A stretch of 64,000 bases of DNA. Origin: Umbelopsis ramanniana AG. Lineage: Eukaryota > Mucoromycota > Umbelopsidomycetes > Umbelopsidales > Umbelopsidaceae. Position numbers and translations under genes: made by a program. Below the pieces are notes generated by a model, which made no database searches, was not told where the DNA came from, and saw nothing but the letters and a program-made list of their open reading frames with translations. Positions 22,289-34,630 of this stretch are shown piece after piece; the first letter of the stretch is position 1, and every line of letters begins with the position of its first letter. Where the stretch lies: NCBI RefSeq assembly GCF_025399195.1, contig NW_026252115.1:186001-250000 (forward strand). Reading direction: 5' to 3'.

Positions 22289-25200
22289 ATGCCAACGCCT
22301 TCTTTGATGATCAAGACTCAGCTAAAGGATATCCCTCCATGGCAAGCTAGCGAAGACAGCGACAACGAAGAAGATCAGTTATACCACCCACAATCAGCAT
22401 GTAATGATCAATATGAATATGAAGAAGACGATATCATGTTAGACCATGCCTCCTCTATGACCTCTTCTCCAAGTATCCCCGATGAAAACATTGACTTTGA
22501 TTCAGTCTATGCTTTGCATGCTTTTGTTGCCACAGTCGAAGGTCAGGCTACAGCAAACAAAGGCGACGCTCTACTGCTAATGGAAGATGAAAATACATAT
22601 TGGTGGCTAGTTGAGGTCCTTCACAGCGGAGAAATAGGCTATATTCCTGCCGAGAACATTGAGGTAGGGCCTACCCCCACGACTTTCATCACAGATCACC
22701 GCTTTGTTTCTTATCTTTTCATGTAGACACCTTACGAGAGACTAGCAAGATTAAACAAGCACAGAAATGTTGATATAACCACGCCTATTGAAGAGGATTT
22801 TGAATTGCAACACAAAAGCTCTGCCATGTCAATCTTGTCTCGAAAGCAGTCAAAGAACTTATTTGTTGAATTCGGCCCTCCTTGTATAGTCGAATTTGAA
22901 CCAGAAACTGAAGAAGATGAAGAATACGATGGCGATGATGATGAATATCAGTGGGAGGATATGGATGAAAGCCATCGGTACTATGAAGAAGAGGAGTATG
23001 AAGAAGATTATCAAGAAGATTATCAAGCTTATGATGATATGAATAATTACGAGGAACAGTTGGAGTATCAGCCGGAAAAAGTACGAAATTTATTACATGA
23101 ACGCATCAAGGATAGGAAGTTAGAGGAGAAGCAGAGGAACGAGATCCATCAAGCCATTAATGAAAGCCACAACATATCTGTTATTGAAAGCACGGAGACA
23201 GACAGCGACACATCGTCTGATGAAGAAGAGATGGCACTTGTGGCGCAACATCAGAGCTCTAGAGCCTCGTTCGATCATACCATAACCCCCCGCCAAGCTT
23301 TAGTTCGACCTATACCGGCTGCACGACTGGTGGATCCAAAGGTAGTTCGCTCCTCTCTTGAAATTACAGAAGTCGAACCAGCGACAAGTAAATCGGTCAA
23401 AAGGGACGCTATGACGCGCAGCCGCAGCAAAGACAGCATTCAGTCTTACAGCCAACAATTGAATGTTCTTCGAATATTTGCTGGTAATATAAGGCAGGGC
23501 ACAGGATTCAAAACCGTCATGGTGAATCAGAATACCACGGCACAGGAGCTAGTCAAACAAGCAATGGTTAAATTTCATATTGAAGAGCTCGAATCCGGTG
23601 CTGCTAATCAGACTGAATATTACGCGACAGTGAAAGGAATCGATGGCCGTGAGTTTTTTTTTTTTTTTTTTGGAAAAATTGCCAACATCCACTGCTTAAA
23701 TCAAGCTTTAATCAATCCTATACTAAACTTCTGCTAACGCTTCTATGTAGATGAATCGACATTGGATCCAGAAGATAAACCACTTTCCATCTACCAAACT
23801 CTCACAGCTCATTTAACGACCCCTATGCCATCAGTAGAGCACATTAAGAGACTGTCTAATACTCAGGTCCATGTCACCAGACTTGGTGTTATGGACAAGG
23901 ATAAATGCCCAAATGGCAATGGTCATTTCGGAGAGGACTCAGTTATTCGATTCTATCTTCATCGACGCACCAAGAGAAATAGTGAGAGAATCGAACAAAT
24001 GTATATTAAAATCTCGCTTTTCCTCGAAAATGTCGAACCCCATACACCACCTGCCAAACCGACTACAGGGTTCTCGCTCACAAATCGAAAGAAAAAATAT
24101 CAGGCTACCATGACAGAGGATGCTAATCGAGTCGACAAGATCATTTGTGTCAACATGAATGATCTGGTCAGCGAGGTCGTATATCTTGCTTTGGACAAGT
24201 TTCATATTACGAATGGTGTGCCTGATGGTCCACAAGAGAACGGTTATATTCCCGAAGACTTGGTGAGATATCGTTTGTTGGTACAAAGTCAAGGTTCAGG
24301 TCAGTGTCTGGAATACTTCTATCCGTCATGCGCGCTATTTTTGTGAAATTTTAACTTTAAGGGAAATGAATAGAGGTGGAGCTTAATTATCGCGATAACA
24401 TGCATGCCATCATCGAAAGTCATAGATTGACTAGTAGACAACAGGGCCATTTGGCGTTCATCCTGCGTAAGGTGACGGAGCCGGTCAAATCCAGTACATT
24501 CTCCAAGCGGCACTCTTCTCTTCGCATTCGTACTGGTAATAGTAGCAACTCTGATAGTAATCTCCTTCTTTCACCGGGTTTGGAGCGACAAAGAAGACCG
24601 AGCATTCTCGATATGCTGGTGGATTCTCCTAAGGAGAGCAACACTAGCATGTACGATATGCAGGAATCGCCCAAGTCGTCACCAAAATCATCACCAAAGT
24701 CATCTGAAAAACCGCCGTTACCGGAAGATGCTCAACGAAACACGGTTGATAAAAAGTACAGCAACTCCAGCCATTTGATCAGTGACATGTCAGAGAGCCG
24801 AAAATCCAGCCTTGCCTCACTATTGTCAGGAGAGCATCCCTATAAATCTGTTCGAAGCGCATCTACCACGCCCACAAGCCCACTAGATTTCTCAACCGAT
24901 CGCTCACGGCAAATATCATTAGCTTCCTTGACATCGTCGTCATCCATCGTGTCCGAAGACGCTTCAAAGAGTGCCTCTGCACAAGCTTTGGGAGTGTCTG
25001 ACCACACCACAGTGGAGAGAAGAGATAAAACCTTTACCTTGTCTTTCCGAAAAATTGTACCCTGGACTGGTAAATCCAAAAGACATGATGCAGCTCATGG
25101 AAACGCAACTAGTCAGCTACAAGACACTGAAGAGAATAGATTCAACCAAAGTGGTAGCCACGCGAGACCGCTCCGATCGACACAAATGGTCGATGGATCA

Positions 25201-26091
25201 AATGAACGTGTCTTTTTCCAGTCAACTAGCTACCAAGATATATCACCTAATTCTGAAAAGGCCAGCAGACCCAAACTAAGTACCGCTTCAAGTGCAACTG
25301 CCAAGCTATGCGAGCCACCGGCAACGATGGAGGACAAGGCCAAGGTCGGGGACGTCAAAGTTTGTAAACCAAGCAAATCAGCTGATGATGACTGTAACAG
25401 TTACGCTACCTATGCGAAATGGTTAAACAACCTTCCGTCTACTGATAATAACAGCGCTACTGTTGAAGAAATCGTTCCTGCGAAGGCATCTGCGTCTGAT
25501 TCGATCTACCCAGACAAGTATAATGGTACAGCTGCTCCGATGAAAAAGGAGTTTAAATCCATACATGTTACACCCAGAAGCACAAAAGCTAATCCATCAC
25601 CTGCAGCTTCTGCTCCAACTGAGCCACCCGTTAGTCATATAGCACCATCACCAAGCGCCAAAGGCGAGCAAGTGCATACACCTGAGCTTGGCGACCTTTC
25701 ATACTTGATCACAAATGGCATTGGGTTCTTGGAGAACAAGGAGAGCTCCAAATGGGATGATGATGGTGGTTATCAATTTCATCCTTGGAACCGTCCAAAA
25801 TCCAAGTGCTTATCAGGCGGTGATACCATGGCGGCTATGGAAGACGTTGAAAGTCTATCTATAGGCGAAACTTCCATCAACCTAGACAGCTCTCATGTTC
25901 CTCAAGAAAGTACATCTAGCTGTCTAGCATCCGCCTATGCCAAGAACGGTCCTGTCGTCGAGGCCAAAGATATGGAGCAGGTAAAACATTTGAATTCAAT
26001 TTGTGAAGCAGTACGCGCACCTCCATGCTAATTCTATGTACTTCCTTCCTAGGAACTGGCTCGAATTGTTGCCGCTCATATTGTCTTTTAA
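22289..26091 (+). CDS. SH3 plus Ras-association (RA) domain adaptor protein
   Basis: Exons: 22289-22664, 22727-23648, 23751-24299, 24374-25980 and 26053-26091; all junctions keep the frame, and the last exon adds only ELARIVAAHIVF. An SH3 domain (YALHAFVATVEGQ, KGDALLLMEDENTYWWLVEV, GEIGYIPAENIE) lies at about residues 70-125. A very acidic stretch with many Glu/Asp/Tyr follows. An RA-like ubiquitin fold (LNVLRIFAGNIRQG, FKTVMVNQNTTAQELVKQAM) lies near residues 390-470, and a second such region (DKIICVNMNDLVSEVVYLAL) near 570-640. The last 550 residues are Ser-rich and disordered. I infer a scaffold in Ras/Rho-type polarity signalling. There is no SAM domain, so it is not Ste50/Ubc2. No exact ortholog is recognised. 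Confidence 0.78.
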
Positions 26092-26317
26092 GCCCATCCA
26101 CATACATTCCTTTTAATCTAGGTTGTCACTTAAATTTGTGATATTTTAACTCGAGCTTCCCCTCCTTATTATTACTTCTCGCGAAAGCGCATTGATTCTA
26201 GAGAAAATACAAACTATGTACAGAGTAAATGAAACATCATATAAACAAGCACATGCATCCCATGCACATCTATTGCCCTTTATAAAGGCCCGAAGGATAA
26301 AACAAGGAATAGCATAT

Positions 26318-26865
26318 CTAGACCATTTCCAAAGAATCAAAACGACGATCCTCGTCGTCGGTGAGATCGTTCTCATCCATGAGCGCTCGCTGATATTCTG
26401 CTTCGTGCAGACCGCCTCTCCGCCGCTTCCTTTCCTGCCATGACGTCCATGCATAATCGGATCCACAAGCTAGCAGAATACCGATACATGAGCCCACCAA
26501 ATTGGCTACAATATCATACCCGTCGAACGTTCGATACTGTAATTAAAATCACGTTAGGGCGAGTCCAAGCTAGGGGCGGAGGTGTAGACTAAAATTACCG
26601 GTAATAAGCCTTGTATGAATTCACTGCCGAACGACATTATGAGCATAGCAACCGCTGATAAGCCGAGATTCTTCTTGTAGTCCAAGTTCCAGACCCAGTA
26701 TATAGTGAATGAGAAGATGCCAAAGCATGTCGAATGAAGGAGCTTGTCGTTAATGTGGTCTAGCGATATTGGAGCAAAACCCAATATAGCCATCAACACC
26801 AAAAGGATCACCAAAACGACGAGAACGCGCATCCGCATCTTGAATGCTGGCATGCGGATGGGCAT
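26318..26865 (-). CDS. VanZ-like membrane protein
   Basis: Two exons: 26865-26599 and 26536-26318. The joined reading GLLP-YRTFDGYDIVANLVG is the conserved end of the VanZ domain. Before it come a hydrophobic first segment (VLVVLVILLVLMAILGFAP), NDKLLHSTCFGIFSFTIYW and SAVAMLIMSFGSEFIQG, giving four membrane segments. The tail is charged (WQERKRRRGG and an acidic end). I take the ATG at 26865; the frame is open to 26937 but would add a Phe-rich run coded by a poly(T) tract. The role is unknown; bacterial VanZ is linked to glycopeptide resistance, while fungal members are uncharacterised. Its start lies only about 120 bp from the end of the pectinesterase gene on the same strand. Confidence 0.75.
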
Positions 26866-26986
26866 GATGGGTTTGACAAAAAAAAAAAAGGGAAAGAAAC
26901 GTTTGGCAGGAGTTCCATATTTCATGCGGCACGTCAATTTATAATGCTGATTTTTATAAAGTTAAATTATGCTATCTCAGTCGCCT

Positions 26987-28532
26987 TTACACAGCTGATC
27001 TCCAGGTGCGGTCAATCCACTTTGGAATGCCTTTGAAAACAGTGGAAAGGTTCCATAGCGATTCGCCTTCAGCGGTGGTTCCAAGATGCTCGGACGACTC
27101 ACGCAAACTGGCGTTGTAGCCTGGGCCATAGCTTCCAAATTCAGCCTACGTACAAGCGCCTATATTAGCCAACGTCCGCTGTATATTCATAGCATTGATA
27201 CAGATAACTTACGTAATACACAGTCGACATATTTAAGGTTGTAGGAAGCCAAGGGATGAAGCCGTTTGGCTGGATATGGTCTCCCATGTAACAGCCCTCA
27301 AAAACAGTTCGGCTCTAATGTGGATCAATAAAAATAATAAGTATCGGTGCGATTCAGCTCAACACACACTCTCCTCACTTACCATATTGTTCCAAGGTCG
27401 GCCCAAAGCACACTTGCCAACAATATTTAGAGTAGCGTTTGCATCAGGCGACTTATCAAAAACATGCGTTTTAGTGTCGACATACAACTCATTTTTTTTT
27501 TACACCGTACTCCCTTACCTTGACAAGTTGACTGTTGTGCACATACAGGCCATAAGTGTTGTTGTAAACACCAGCATATCCATCAGGGGTACCCTTCCAG
27601 GCAGTAATACCGCCACCCGCTCCACGGGAAGCGATGGTAGAGTTCTCAATGTATCTACGTTCGGGATCAGTCAGCACAAGACACGGTACAGGAATAACAC
27701 GGGTAGCATGATAAATGACTTACAGAGTACCAAAACCAAACAGGAAGTCGGTTTGTCCAGCAACCTCGCATCCTTCAAAATATACTGAAGCAAATCGTCC
27801 AGCATAGATGGTATCCTGATAAGAACGGAAAGCACAACCGTACTAAGGACCCCAAAAGTAACGTCAGTGTTCTCCTTCTCTCGCTATTTCTCACCATTTT
27901 CAATTACAACTTACGAAACTGGCATTGGCATAACTAACGCCAAGAGCAAGGGCCTGACCAGCAGAGTAATTGGCATATCTGTTCTCAATGTTCAGGTTGT
28001 AGGCCTTGAAGTCTGGAGATCCCCAAGTGTCATTCACAATCGGAGCTCCGTAGAATCCGGCGCCGATCAATGCAGCGGCACGGTTTGGTGCAACAGTAAA
28101 TGTTACGGTGTCGGCGTCATCGGCTCCAACAGGGAGCATTGGAATAGCAGATGAGTTCCAGATAGTGACCAAGTTGGCGGACCAATTACCTGGCTGCGAA
28201 GTTTGTCCTAGCAACGTTAAAGATCCATGGCTTGTGACGTTGATCACTTCGTGGTATACACCACTTCCAATGAGAATGGTGGCTTCCTTCTTGTGGGCAA
28301 CAGAATCAATGGCAGCCTGGACTGATCGAAACTTGGCCTTCTTATCAGTACCAGATACATACACAGTGCCTCCAGGACATCCCTCGAGCGGATTTTGGTG
28401 AACGGATTTAATAGCTTGACAGGTCTCGTACTGATACGAGAAGCCTCCTGAATGGTGGTGACTTGCAGGAGGCTTGGCAGCAACAGCCTGGAAACCAAGG
28501 AATAGAGCAACGCAAGTGGCCAATAGCTTCAT
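26987..28532 (-). CDS. Secreted pectin methylesterase (CE8)
   Basis: Exon 1 (28532-27915) begins with a signal peptide (MKLLATCVALFLGFQAVAA) and contains FRSVQAAIDSVAHKKEATI and the GVYHEVINV strand. The exon from 27842 carries YGCAFRSYQDTIYAGRFASV and TDFLFGFGTL, which hold the family's QDT and DF-[IL]-FG catalytic elements. Following exons carry YIENSTIASRGAGGG and CALGRPWNNM (the LGRPW substrate-binding motif), then GDHIQPNGFIPW and FGSYGPGYNAS, ending at 26987. The enzyme removes methyl esters from homogalacturonan outside the cell and prepares it for the polygalacturonase about 2 kb away. It is divergent from the CE16-like esterase, with about 300 bp between start codons. Confidence 0.9.
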
Positions 28533-28835
28533 GGTGTAAATGCGGCAATGGTAAGATTATAGACGAGCGTATTTATGTTTGCAAAAGTGATTATGTACTC
28601 TCGCAAAAACGGATATTAGCAAGGCTTTATTGACCCGGTACGACCGTTACTCAAATTACTAGCGATGGTTACTTCAGTGGCTTTACTACTCCGGGGTAAA
28701 CCTGGAGAAATTTCACCCCACAATTTTCCGACTTCCTGGTCGCACCACCTAGCATGCCCAATGACAAATGAATTACTACTTATTAGTCTAAGGTAAAGCA
28801 TATTTTTTTCATTCACAAGTTCTTCATCCTCTTTA
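28533..28835. promoter_or_regulatory. Short bidirectional promoter of pectinesterase and esterase
   Basis: Only 303 bp separate the two divergent start codons of secreted wall-degrading enzymes. AT-rich TATTTATGTTT near 28569 could act as a TATA element. Shared regulation is inferred from the spacing; no specific operator is identified. Confidence 0.5.
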
Positions 28836-30029
28836 ATGCATAAACAACAACTGTTTAGGCTTGTACCATTCCTTCTCCTCGCTGGTCATGCATTGGCAAA
28901 GCCAGTTGGTAGACCTGAAAAGTTTGACTGGAAGAAAAACGAAGTAGTCTTCGCATTTGGTGACTCCTACACCTATACTCAAGGAGAATTAGGCTTTACC
29001 AACTATTCGTGGAATACGTTTCAGCATCTTGATAAGCATGGAAATGTTATAGTGGGTGAAGATCCCATTATCTTGAATGCGGTGAGTACCTTGACCTAAA
29101 ATACCTGTGGCTGTATGGTAAGCAACTAATTCACTGGACATTGAAAGACTTCGGCTGGTGGACCAAACTGGATCGAGGATGTTACTGGCTGCTATTCTGG
29201 TCTTCCATCCAAGTGCAAACACTCTCTTTACAACATTGCCTTTGCCGGTGCGGATATCGATCCCACCAAGTAAGTGGAAACTTCTAAACAGCTCTCTATT
29301 GTGCTTGGGAGCGATTTCACTAAGTCATTTCGTAACAGGATTGCTCTTCATCACAACTTCTCCATTGACTATGTCACTCAAATTGACCAATGGTTTACTT
29401 ACGTTCAACCCAAAATTCACTACAAGTCCTCCAACACTCTTGCTGCTTCCTTCATTGGTATCAATGATGTTAGCGATACCTCAAAGTGGACAAACGTTTC
29501 CTTCCCCGCGTTTTTCGATGGGTTGATTTCATCGGTATTTGATGGTCTGGTAAGTCTTTGTGAATGTAATGAAGATGTCCCATTAAAGTGTCTCACACAT
29601 GAACTATAGGAGCGCCTCCACTCTGCTGGAATCAAATCTTTCCTAGTTCTCAATGTACCTCCTGTTGATCATGCACCTGGTTCAGGCGGAAAAGCGGCAT
29701 TGGCAGCGAACGTTGCTACTTATAATTCAATCTTGGCCAATTACACATCTGCGTTCGCTGCGAACCATACCGATTCAAACGTCTTTTACTTTGATACCTA
29801 TGCCTATTTGATGACGATCTTGAACGATGCGTCCACTTATGGGTTCAAGAACATCACTTCTTTCTGTCCCCGCTATGATGCCCCGGATTTCAACACCAAT
29901 TATGCAGCTTACGGATGTTTAGCTCCCTACGAGTACTTTTGGTTCAACTCTGGGCATATTACTTATCCTGTGCATAAGCTTATGGCTGGACAAATTTCTG
30001 AAATGCTTGAAAAAGGCGCAACAGTATAA
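28836..30029 (+). CDS. Secreted GDSL/SGNH esterase, CE16-like
   Basis: Exons: 28836-29081, 29148-29269, 29339-29549, 29610-30029. A signal peptide (FRLVPFLLLAGHALA) precedes the mature start KPVGRPEKFDW. Block I is VVFAFGDSYTYTQG with the nucleophile Ser. SWNTFQ and GGPNWIEDVTGC follow, block III is AASFIGINDV with the oxyanion Asn, and the C-terminal block is FWFNSGHITYPVHKLMAGQ with the catalytic His. This is the layout of fungal CE16 acetylesterases and related SGNH lipases. Between a pectinesterase and a polygalacturonase, deacetylation of pectin or hemicellulose fragments is likely but not shown. Several N-x-S/T sequons fit a secreted glycoprotein. Confidence 0.82.
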
Positions 30030-30588
30030 AGTAGTATAGAGTAATTCAGTTAATGAAATTGACATGCTCTCCATATAAACAAACAATAAATCAGTCGATC
30101 GGTATTTATTACACTCCATTTTTCTGAAGTTGATTTTTTCAGTCTTGGTTTTTGCACTCTCTTTTTCTTTTCTTCATTAGTGTGTTCCTTGTATGCCTGT
30201 TACTGCGCTTTCTTCCTATTCCACAAAATTTAAAGCCTTACCTTACGGGCGAAGCCGATTAATCTCCAGTGGGAACATGCCTCGAGAGTGCGGCGATGGG
30301 TTACACAACTTAAATTTCCTCAGTTCCGACTTCATCGATTTTCCCTCGAGTGGGTGAGTAGATTCGCACCGTGGTTAAGCTTCGTCCTTTCCTCTTTACC
30401 GGGCATTTTTAATGCTTCTATTCTCCTTGTCCCCACACTTGCCTGCCTACCCCGGAAAATTTTCTCTTGCCACAAAACTTCCGCTTCCCCGCAACTGTTC
30501 ATTACATTTAACTCTCGTACGACATTCTTCATGTAATATAAGTAAGGGCATTCAGTGACATTTCGTAGTTCTTCAGTTCATCACAATC
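30030..30588. other. Upstream region of the polygalacturonase gene
   Basis: This is 559 bp with C/T-rich stretches (30145-30230 and 30370-30440). A weak TATA-like element (TAATATAAG) lies near 30534, about 55 bp before the ATG. No gene is seen. Confidence 0.4.
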
Positions 30589-31998
30589 ATGCTTTTCAAG
30601 GCTTGGTCATCTCTCGTGGTCGCAGTTGCTTCCTTGTCGGTTGCTTCCGCTCTTCGTCATGTTCCCAATCTCCCTGCTCCGGCCATCAGCCATCTCTCCA
30701 AAAACAAGCACCATTACCCCCAACGCCCACCCTATACCCGTGGTCATGGAAAGACATGCACTCTCACTCCCAAGGGCCATGGAGCTGATGATGCCCCTAA
30801 TATTCTTGCTGCGGCTCACAAGTGCAACAACGGTGGTAAGGTCGTTCTGCCCGCCGGAAAGAATTTCACTATTGGATCACCTTTGGACTTGACTTTCTTG
30901 AAAAACGTCGATCTCGAGTTTGCTGGACGCATCACTTTCACCAACGATACCGACTTTTGGCAGAACAACAGTTATTACTTGACTTACCAGAATGCCTCTA
31001 CCTTCTGGCTCATTGGTGGTGAAAACACTAACATTTATGGTGGCGGTGTCATCGATGGTAACGGTCAGCCATGGTATGATCTGTATGCCAAGAACCCATT
31101 GGTGTTGCGTCCCATCTTGTTTGTAATCTACGGTGCTCGTGGTGGATCTGCCAAGGATCTTTCACTTATCAACTCTCCTCAATGGTTCAACTTCATCGCT
31201 AACTCTTCCGATTTCGTCTATGATGGACTTCATATTGCCGGAAAATCCGTCTCAAGTAATGTTGCAAAGAATACTGATGGATGGGATATCTACCGCAGTG
31301 ATGGTATTACCATCACTAACTCTGTTATCTACAATGGTGATGACTGGTAAGGTGGAAGTGTTGGTACGAGTGGATGGATTTGGGTCAATAGCTAAAATTT
31401 TCCGTATTTTGCACTCCTCTTCTTTAGCGTTTCCTTCAAGCCAAATTCCACCAACATTTACGTCTCCAACTTGTATTGCAATGGATCTCATGGTATCTCC
31501 GTTGGTTCTCTTGGCCAATACCCTGCTGAGTACGACATTGTCGAGAACGTTTACTCGTACAACATCTCTATGAACTACGCTTCCGATGGTGCGCGAGTCA
31601 AGGTCTGGCCCGGTAATGCGGCTGCTATGTCAACCGATCTCCAAGGAGGCGGTGGTGCAGGCTATGTCAAGAACATTACTTTCGATACCTTCTATCTGAA
31701 CTCTGTTGACTATGCTATTGAATTGACCCAGTGCTACGGTCAAAACAACGCCAGCTTGTGTGTTCAAGCTCCCAGCAAGATGAAATTGACTGACATCAAC
31801 TTTAACAACTTTTATGGAACTACTAGCGGTGTTCGCAAGGCCGTCGTGGCCACCATTATTTGCTCCGTTGAAAGCATGTGCTCAAACATCGAGGCTTCTA
31901 ATATTAACGTTACATCGCCCGCAAAGTATGGTACTTCTCAGTACATCTGTACCAGAGTAGACACTAGCGACCTTCACATCCCCTGCACTAGCTCATAA
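30589..31998 (+). CDS. Secreted polygalacturonase, GH28, probably exo-acting
   Basis: Two exons (30589-31346 and 31428-31998). The splice joins TG and C to restore the Cys of GDDC. A signal peptide ([20 protein letters not shown]) precedes a basic His/Pro-rich propeptide-like stretch. GH28 catalytic motifs are all present: [11 protein letters not shown] (NTD), NGDD-CVSFKPN (DD), [14 protein letters not shown] (GHG) and GARVKVWPG (RVK). The [10 protein letters not shown] form and the sequence around NTDGWD resemble fungal exopolygalacturonases (galacturan 1,4-alpha-galacturonidases). The enzyme would release galacturonate from de-esterified pectin and so works downstream of the pectinesterase. 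Confidence 0.9.
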
Positions 31999-32749
31999 GA
32001 GTTAGTTGAACGGAAGGATGGCTGGGCCGCTTCCAAAGTGCATTACTTATTAAAAAATAAAAGGACGTCATTATAGGCTTTCTAATTTTTATGTGTGTAG
32101 TGATGAGCTTGTGTACTACCAAGTATGTTTGTATGCTATAATTTGGGTATCCATTACAGCATCGAAAAGTTGTGAGGATGATTCCACACTTGACATGTTT
32201 ACTTTGTATATGTAGCCTACCTTGTTTTACACAATATAGTAGTTGAAGCAATCTTTCATTGTTACTCACTAAATTGCTACACTCCTAAGTTATACTAGGA
32301 AGAGCCTCAACAAATTACTTGCGTCTTTATCTTTAGTTGAGCAATTTTCCATATCATAACTTCATAAGGCTTCAAAAATTTTCTTATGGCGAAGGACGTT
32401 CCCATATATTCTTTCAGATGATTATATTTTCCCACCACTCACGCCCACCTTAACCGTTTATTCGCTCCATGACCATTGCAAGTAATTGCGGCAGACATTC
32501 CTCCGTCAAAATTTAATCAACACCAGTGGAGTCACAGTTAGCTCTCCATGATTCACCAACAGTTGTTATTGAACAATTTCCATAGTTTCGATGTAGCTGC
32601 CCATGCAAGTCGAATTACTCGTCAATGGCTTGTTAAAGCTGTGAACTGCCCGCGTCATGATTTAGCACCGAGATCTCTTGAGTGCAAGCTAAGATTGTCT
32701 GTTGTATTCATTTGTTTATATTGTAAAAATTAAAGTAAATTTTAAGAAG
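31999..32749. other. Intergenic, no gene seen
   Basis: AT-rich sequence follows the polygalacturonase stop. A 61-codon frame at 32548-32733 has no recognisable features. Confidence 0.4.
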
Positions 32750-32751
32750 CT

Positions 32752-32872
32752 TTGGTCATCAATGAGTGCTAAATAATCCATTTATACTACTGAGCCACAG
32801 CAAAGGTATGAATCTGACGGACAAACGCCAGAAGTACCCGCTAATATGCCTTTATTTGGAGAGTTCCATTAG
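32752..32872 (+). pseudogene. Gene remnant, copy 1, with in-frame stop
   Basis: In frame this stretch reads SMSAK, stop, SIYTTEPQQRYESDGQTP and ends with PLFGEFH and a TAG. The copy at 35364-35585 has CAA in place of this TAA. No complete gene is present, so it is a decayed fragment carried by the duplication. Confidence 0.45.
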
Positions 32873-34103
32873 TTGCACCAAGCGGCATCATAAATCGAGT
32901 TAGGCTCCATGATACAGCAAAGATAGAGGTGCAGTGGCTTTAGCAGTGTTGATCTTTCTGCGCCTCACTCATGGTATCCCCTCCCAGCATCATCTATACT
33001 TGAATATCTTCCAATAAAAAATATAGGATTATAGTAAAGCATCGTGCCTGTACGGCCCTCATAGCTGTATCGACAGTGCATGCTCTTAGTTTGTCATATC
33101 GAAATAAGTGTGCTAGGTTGATTTTCAGCCACAACATTTCAAGTTGAGAGCTTACAAAAATCAGGTGTAGGTTTACCCGACAGGCTTCGCCATACCATGA
33201 AGGTAACACCATGCTCCCCAACAATCTGTTTACCCAAAATAATGGGGTATGAGCATAGCAGAAAACCTCCAAAAAAGCCATGGTTTGTCTTCACAAGAAG
33301 AAAATTTAATAGCTACAACAGGCGCATGCATAACTAGCCACCACCTCCCAACGTAAATGATCGGAAGATCATAGAGACCCAAAAAAACTGCAACTTGTAA
33401 ATTTAGGGTTTGTTCTTGTACACATAACCAGTCATGGATTAAGTGATGTATGGAAACAAACTGGTCCTAAGGTTTACTGCAGTGGAATTTTGTGTACCTA
33501 TCTAATTATAGCCAAACTACTTTCAAAACTAAGATGCTCCACAGAAGGCAAATTATCTGCCTCGCATGGGGATGCGATGGCGAAGATCCTATCTATATAT
33601 GCCAATTTAATTATTGGCATATGCTCCGGCACTTGCTTTGCTCGACTGACCAGCTTACACAGCTACCGTGACTATCCCATGACAGATGTAAACCGCAAAA
33701 ACATAATAACCAGGGCTGTGTATATCTAGACAGGTCGCTTCCGGGAACGGACCTATTACCCGAGTTCTCAAATTGAACGTGTAACCGATCTTCCCGTACT
33801 CCAAAATATAAATTGAAAAGGGCTTGATGTCGACTGTATACTCAGCCACATCTGTTATAATTTCTAGACGCAGCTCTAGGAAATCGCATATCTCAGAATT
33901 AGAAACGCTAGAGCTAAATTCAAGTAAAGTTCGCATAATGGACGTAGTCCTTCGTTTTCTTTATTATCCACTTTTGTATAAATTACCAATAGGAGGCGTT
34001 AAAACCGCATTCGGTCAATGATACTTCAATGCATAGGTGCGATTGCAGATGGCTTGCAAAGGCGACAGAACTCCTTCAAGAGACGAAAGCTAGAATGGTT
34101 GCA

Positions 34104-34574
34104 TCACATGTTTCCTACGATGCTGAAAGCAACTACGTAAAGCATAAGCAATGCCGTGGAGGTGCGCACCAAAGTAGAAGATCCAGAGCTTGGGGTTGAA
34201 GATCCAGAACTTGGGGTTGAAGATCCGGCACTCACAGTTGCCTGGGTACTAGATCCTGTTGCTGAGGTTGAAGAGTTGGATGTCGCATCAACTGCCTGGC
34301 AAGTGCATGTTCCAGTCCCTGTCACCTTCTGACTGCCAACTGCAGTGGTGATATTCCACGTTGAGCCATCACAAGTTAAAGTCTGCTTAATATTGTTGAT
34401 TTCCGTGAAAGGACATTGATTGTATTCATCGCAGTCTGCTTGGAAGCTTTCGTTGGTCAGAGTAGCAGTGCATCCGGCAGAGGTCATGGTTCCTGATACG
34501 ATGCAGTTGAATGAGGCATTTTGAGATTGAATAGAAGGACCCCAGCTGCATCCTGGAGAGGTGGTAATAGTCAT
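34104..34574 (-). CDS. Eight-cysteine tail-hydrophobic protein, subfamily A (156 aa)
   Basis: A single-exon frame starts at the ATG at 34574 (MTITTSPGCSWGPS). A TATA box lies 49-56 bp upstream, leaving no room for an upstream signal-peptide exon. The first 95 residues hold eight cysteines (GCSW, FNCI, AGCT, ADCD, QCPF, TCDGSTWNIT, CTCQ). A Ser/Thr-rich linker contains a repeated SSTPSSG unit (three near-identical 24-bp repeats at about 34175-34225). The protein ends in a hydrophobic stretch (ALLMLYVVAFSIVG) two residues before the stop. This resembles a GPI or tail anchor, but there is no N-terminal signal. The family is unknown to me. Eight paralogs on the same strand follow to 47.4 kb. Confidence 0.75.
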   Translation of the reverse strand: MTITTSPGCSWGPSIQSQNASFNCIVSGTMTSAGCTATLTNESFQADCDEYNQCPFTEINNIKQTLTCDGSTWNITTAVGSQKVTGTGTCTCQAVDATSNSSTSATGSSTQATVSAGSSTPSSGSSTPSSGSSTLVRTSTALLMLYVVAFSIVGNM

Positions 34575-34622
34575 CTTTTATCAGGAAATGTTTTATAAAC
34601 TGGTAGTAATGGAAAAGGTCCA

Positions 34623-34630
34623 TATTTATA
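34623..34630 (-). promoter_or_regulatory. TATA box of the gene at 34104-34574
   Basis: TATAAATA on the minus strand, 49-56 bp before the ATG. Confidence 0.6.

Noticed and set aside
32994-33281. 95-codon minus-strand frame also open in the duplicate (35703-36002)
   Set aside because: The two copies differ by few bases, yet about half of those change the amino acid, and the starts differ through an indel in an A/T run. The frame is conserved because the DNA block is nearly identical, not because of coding.
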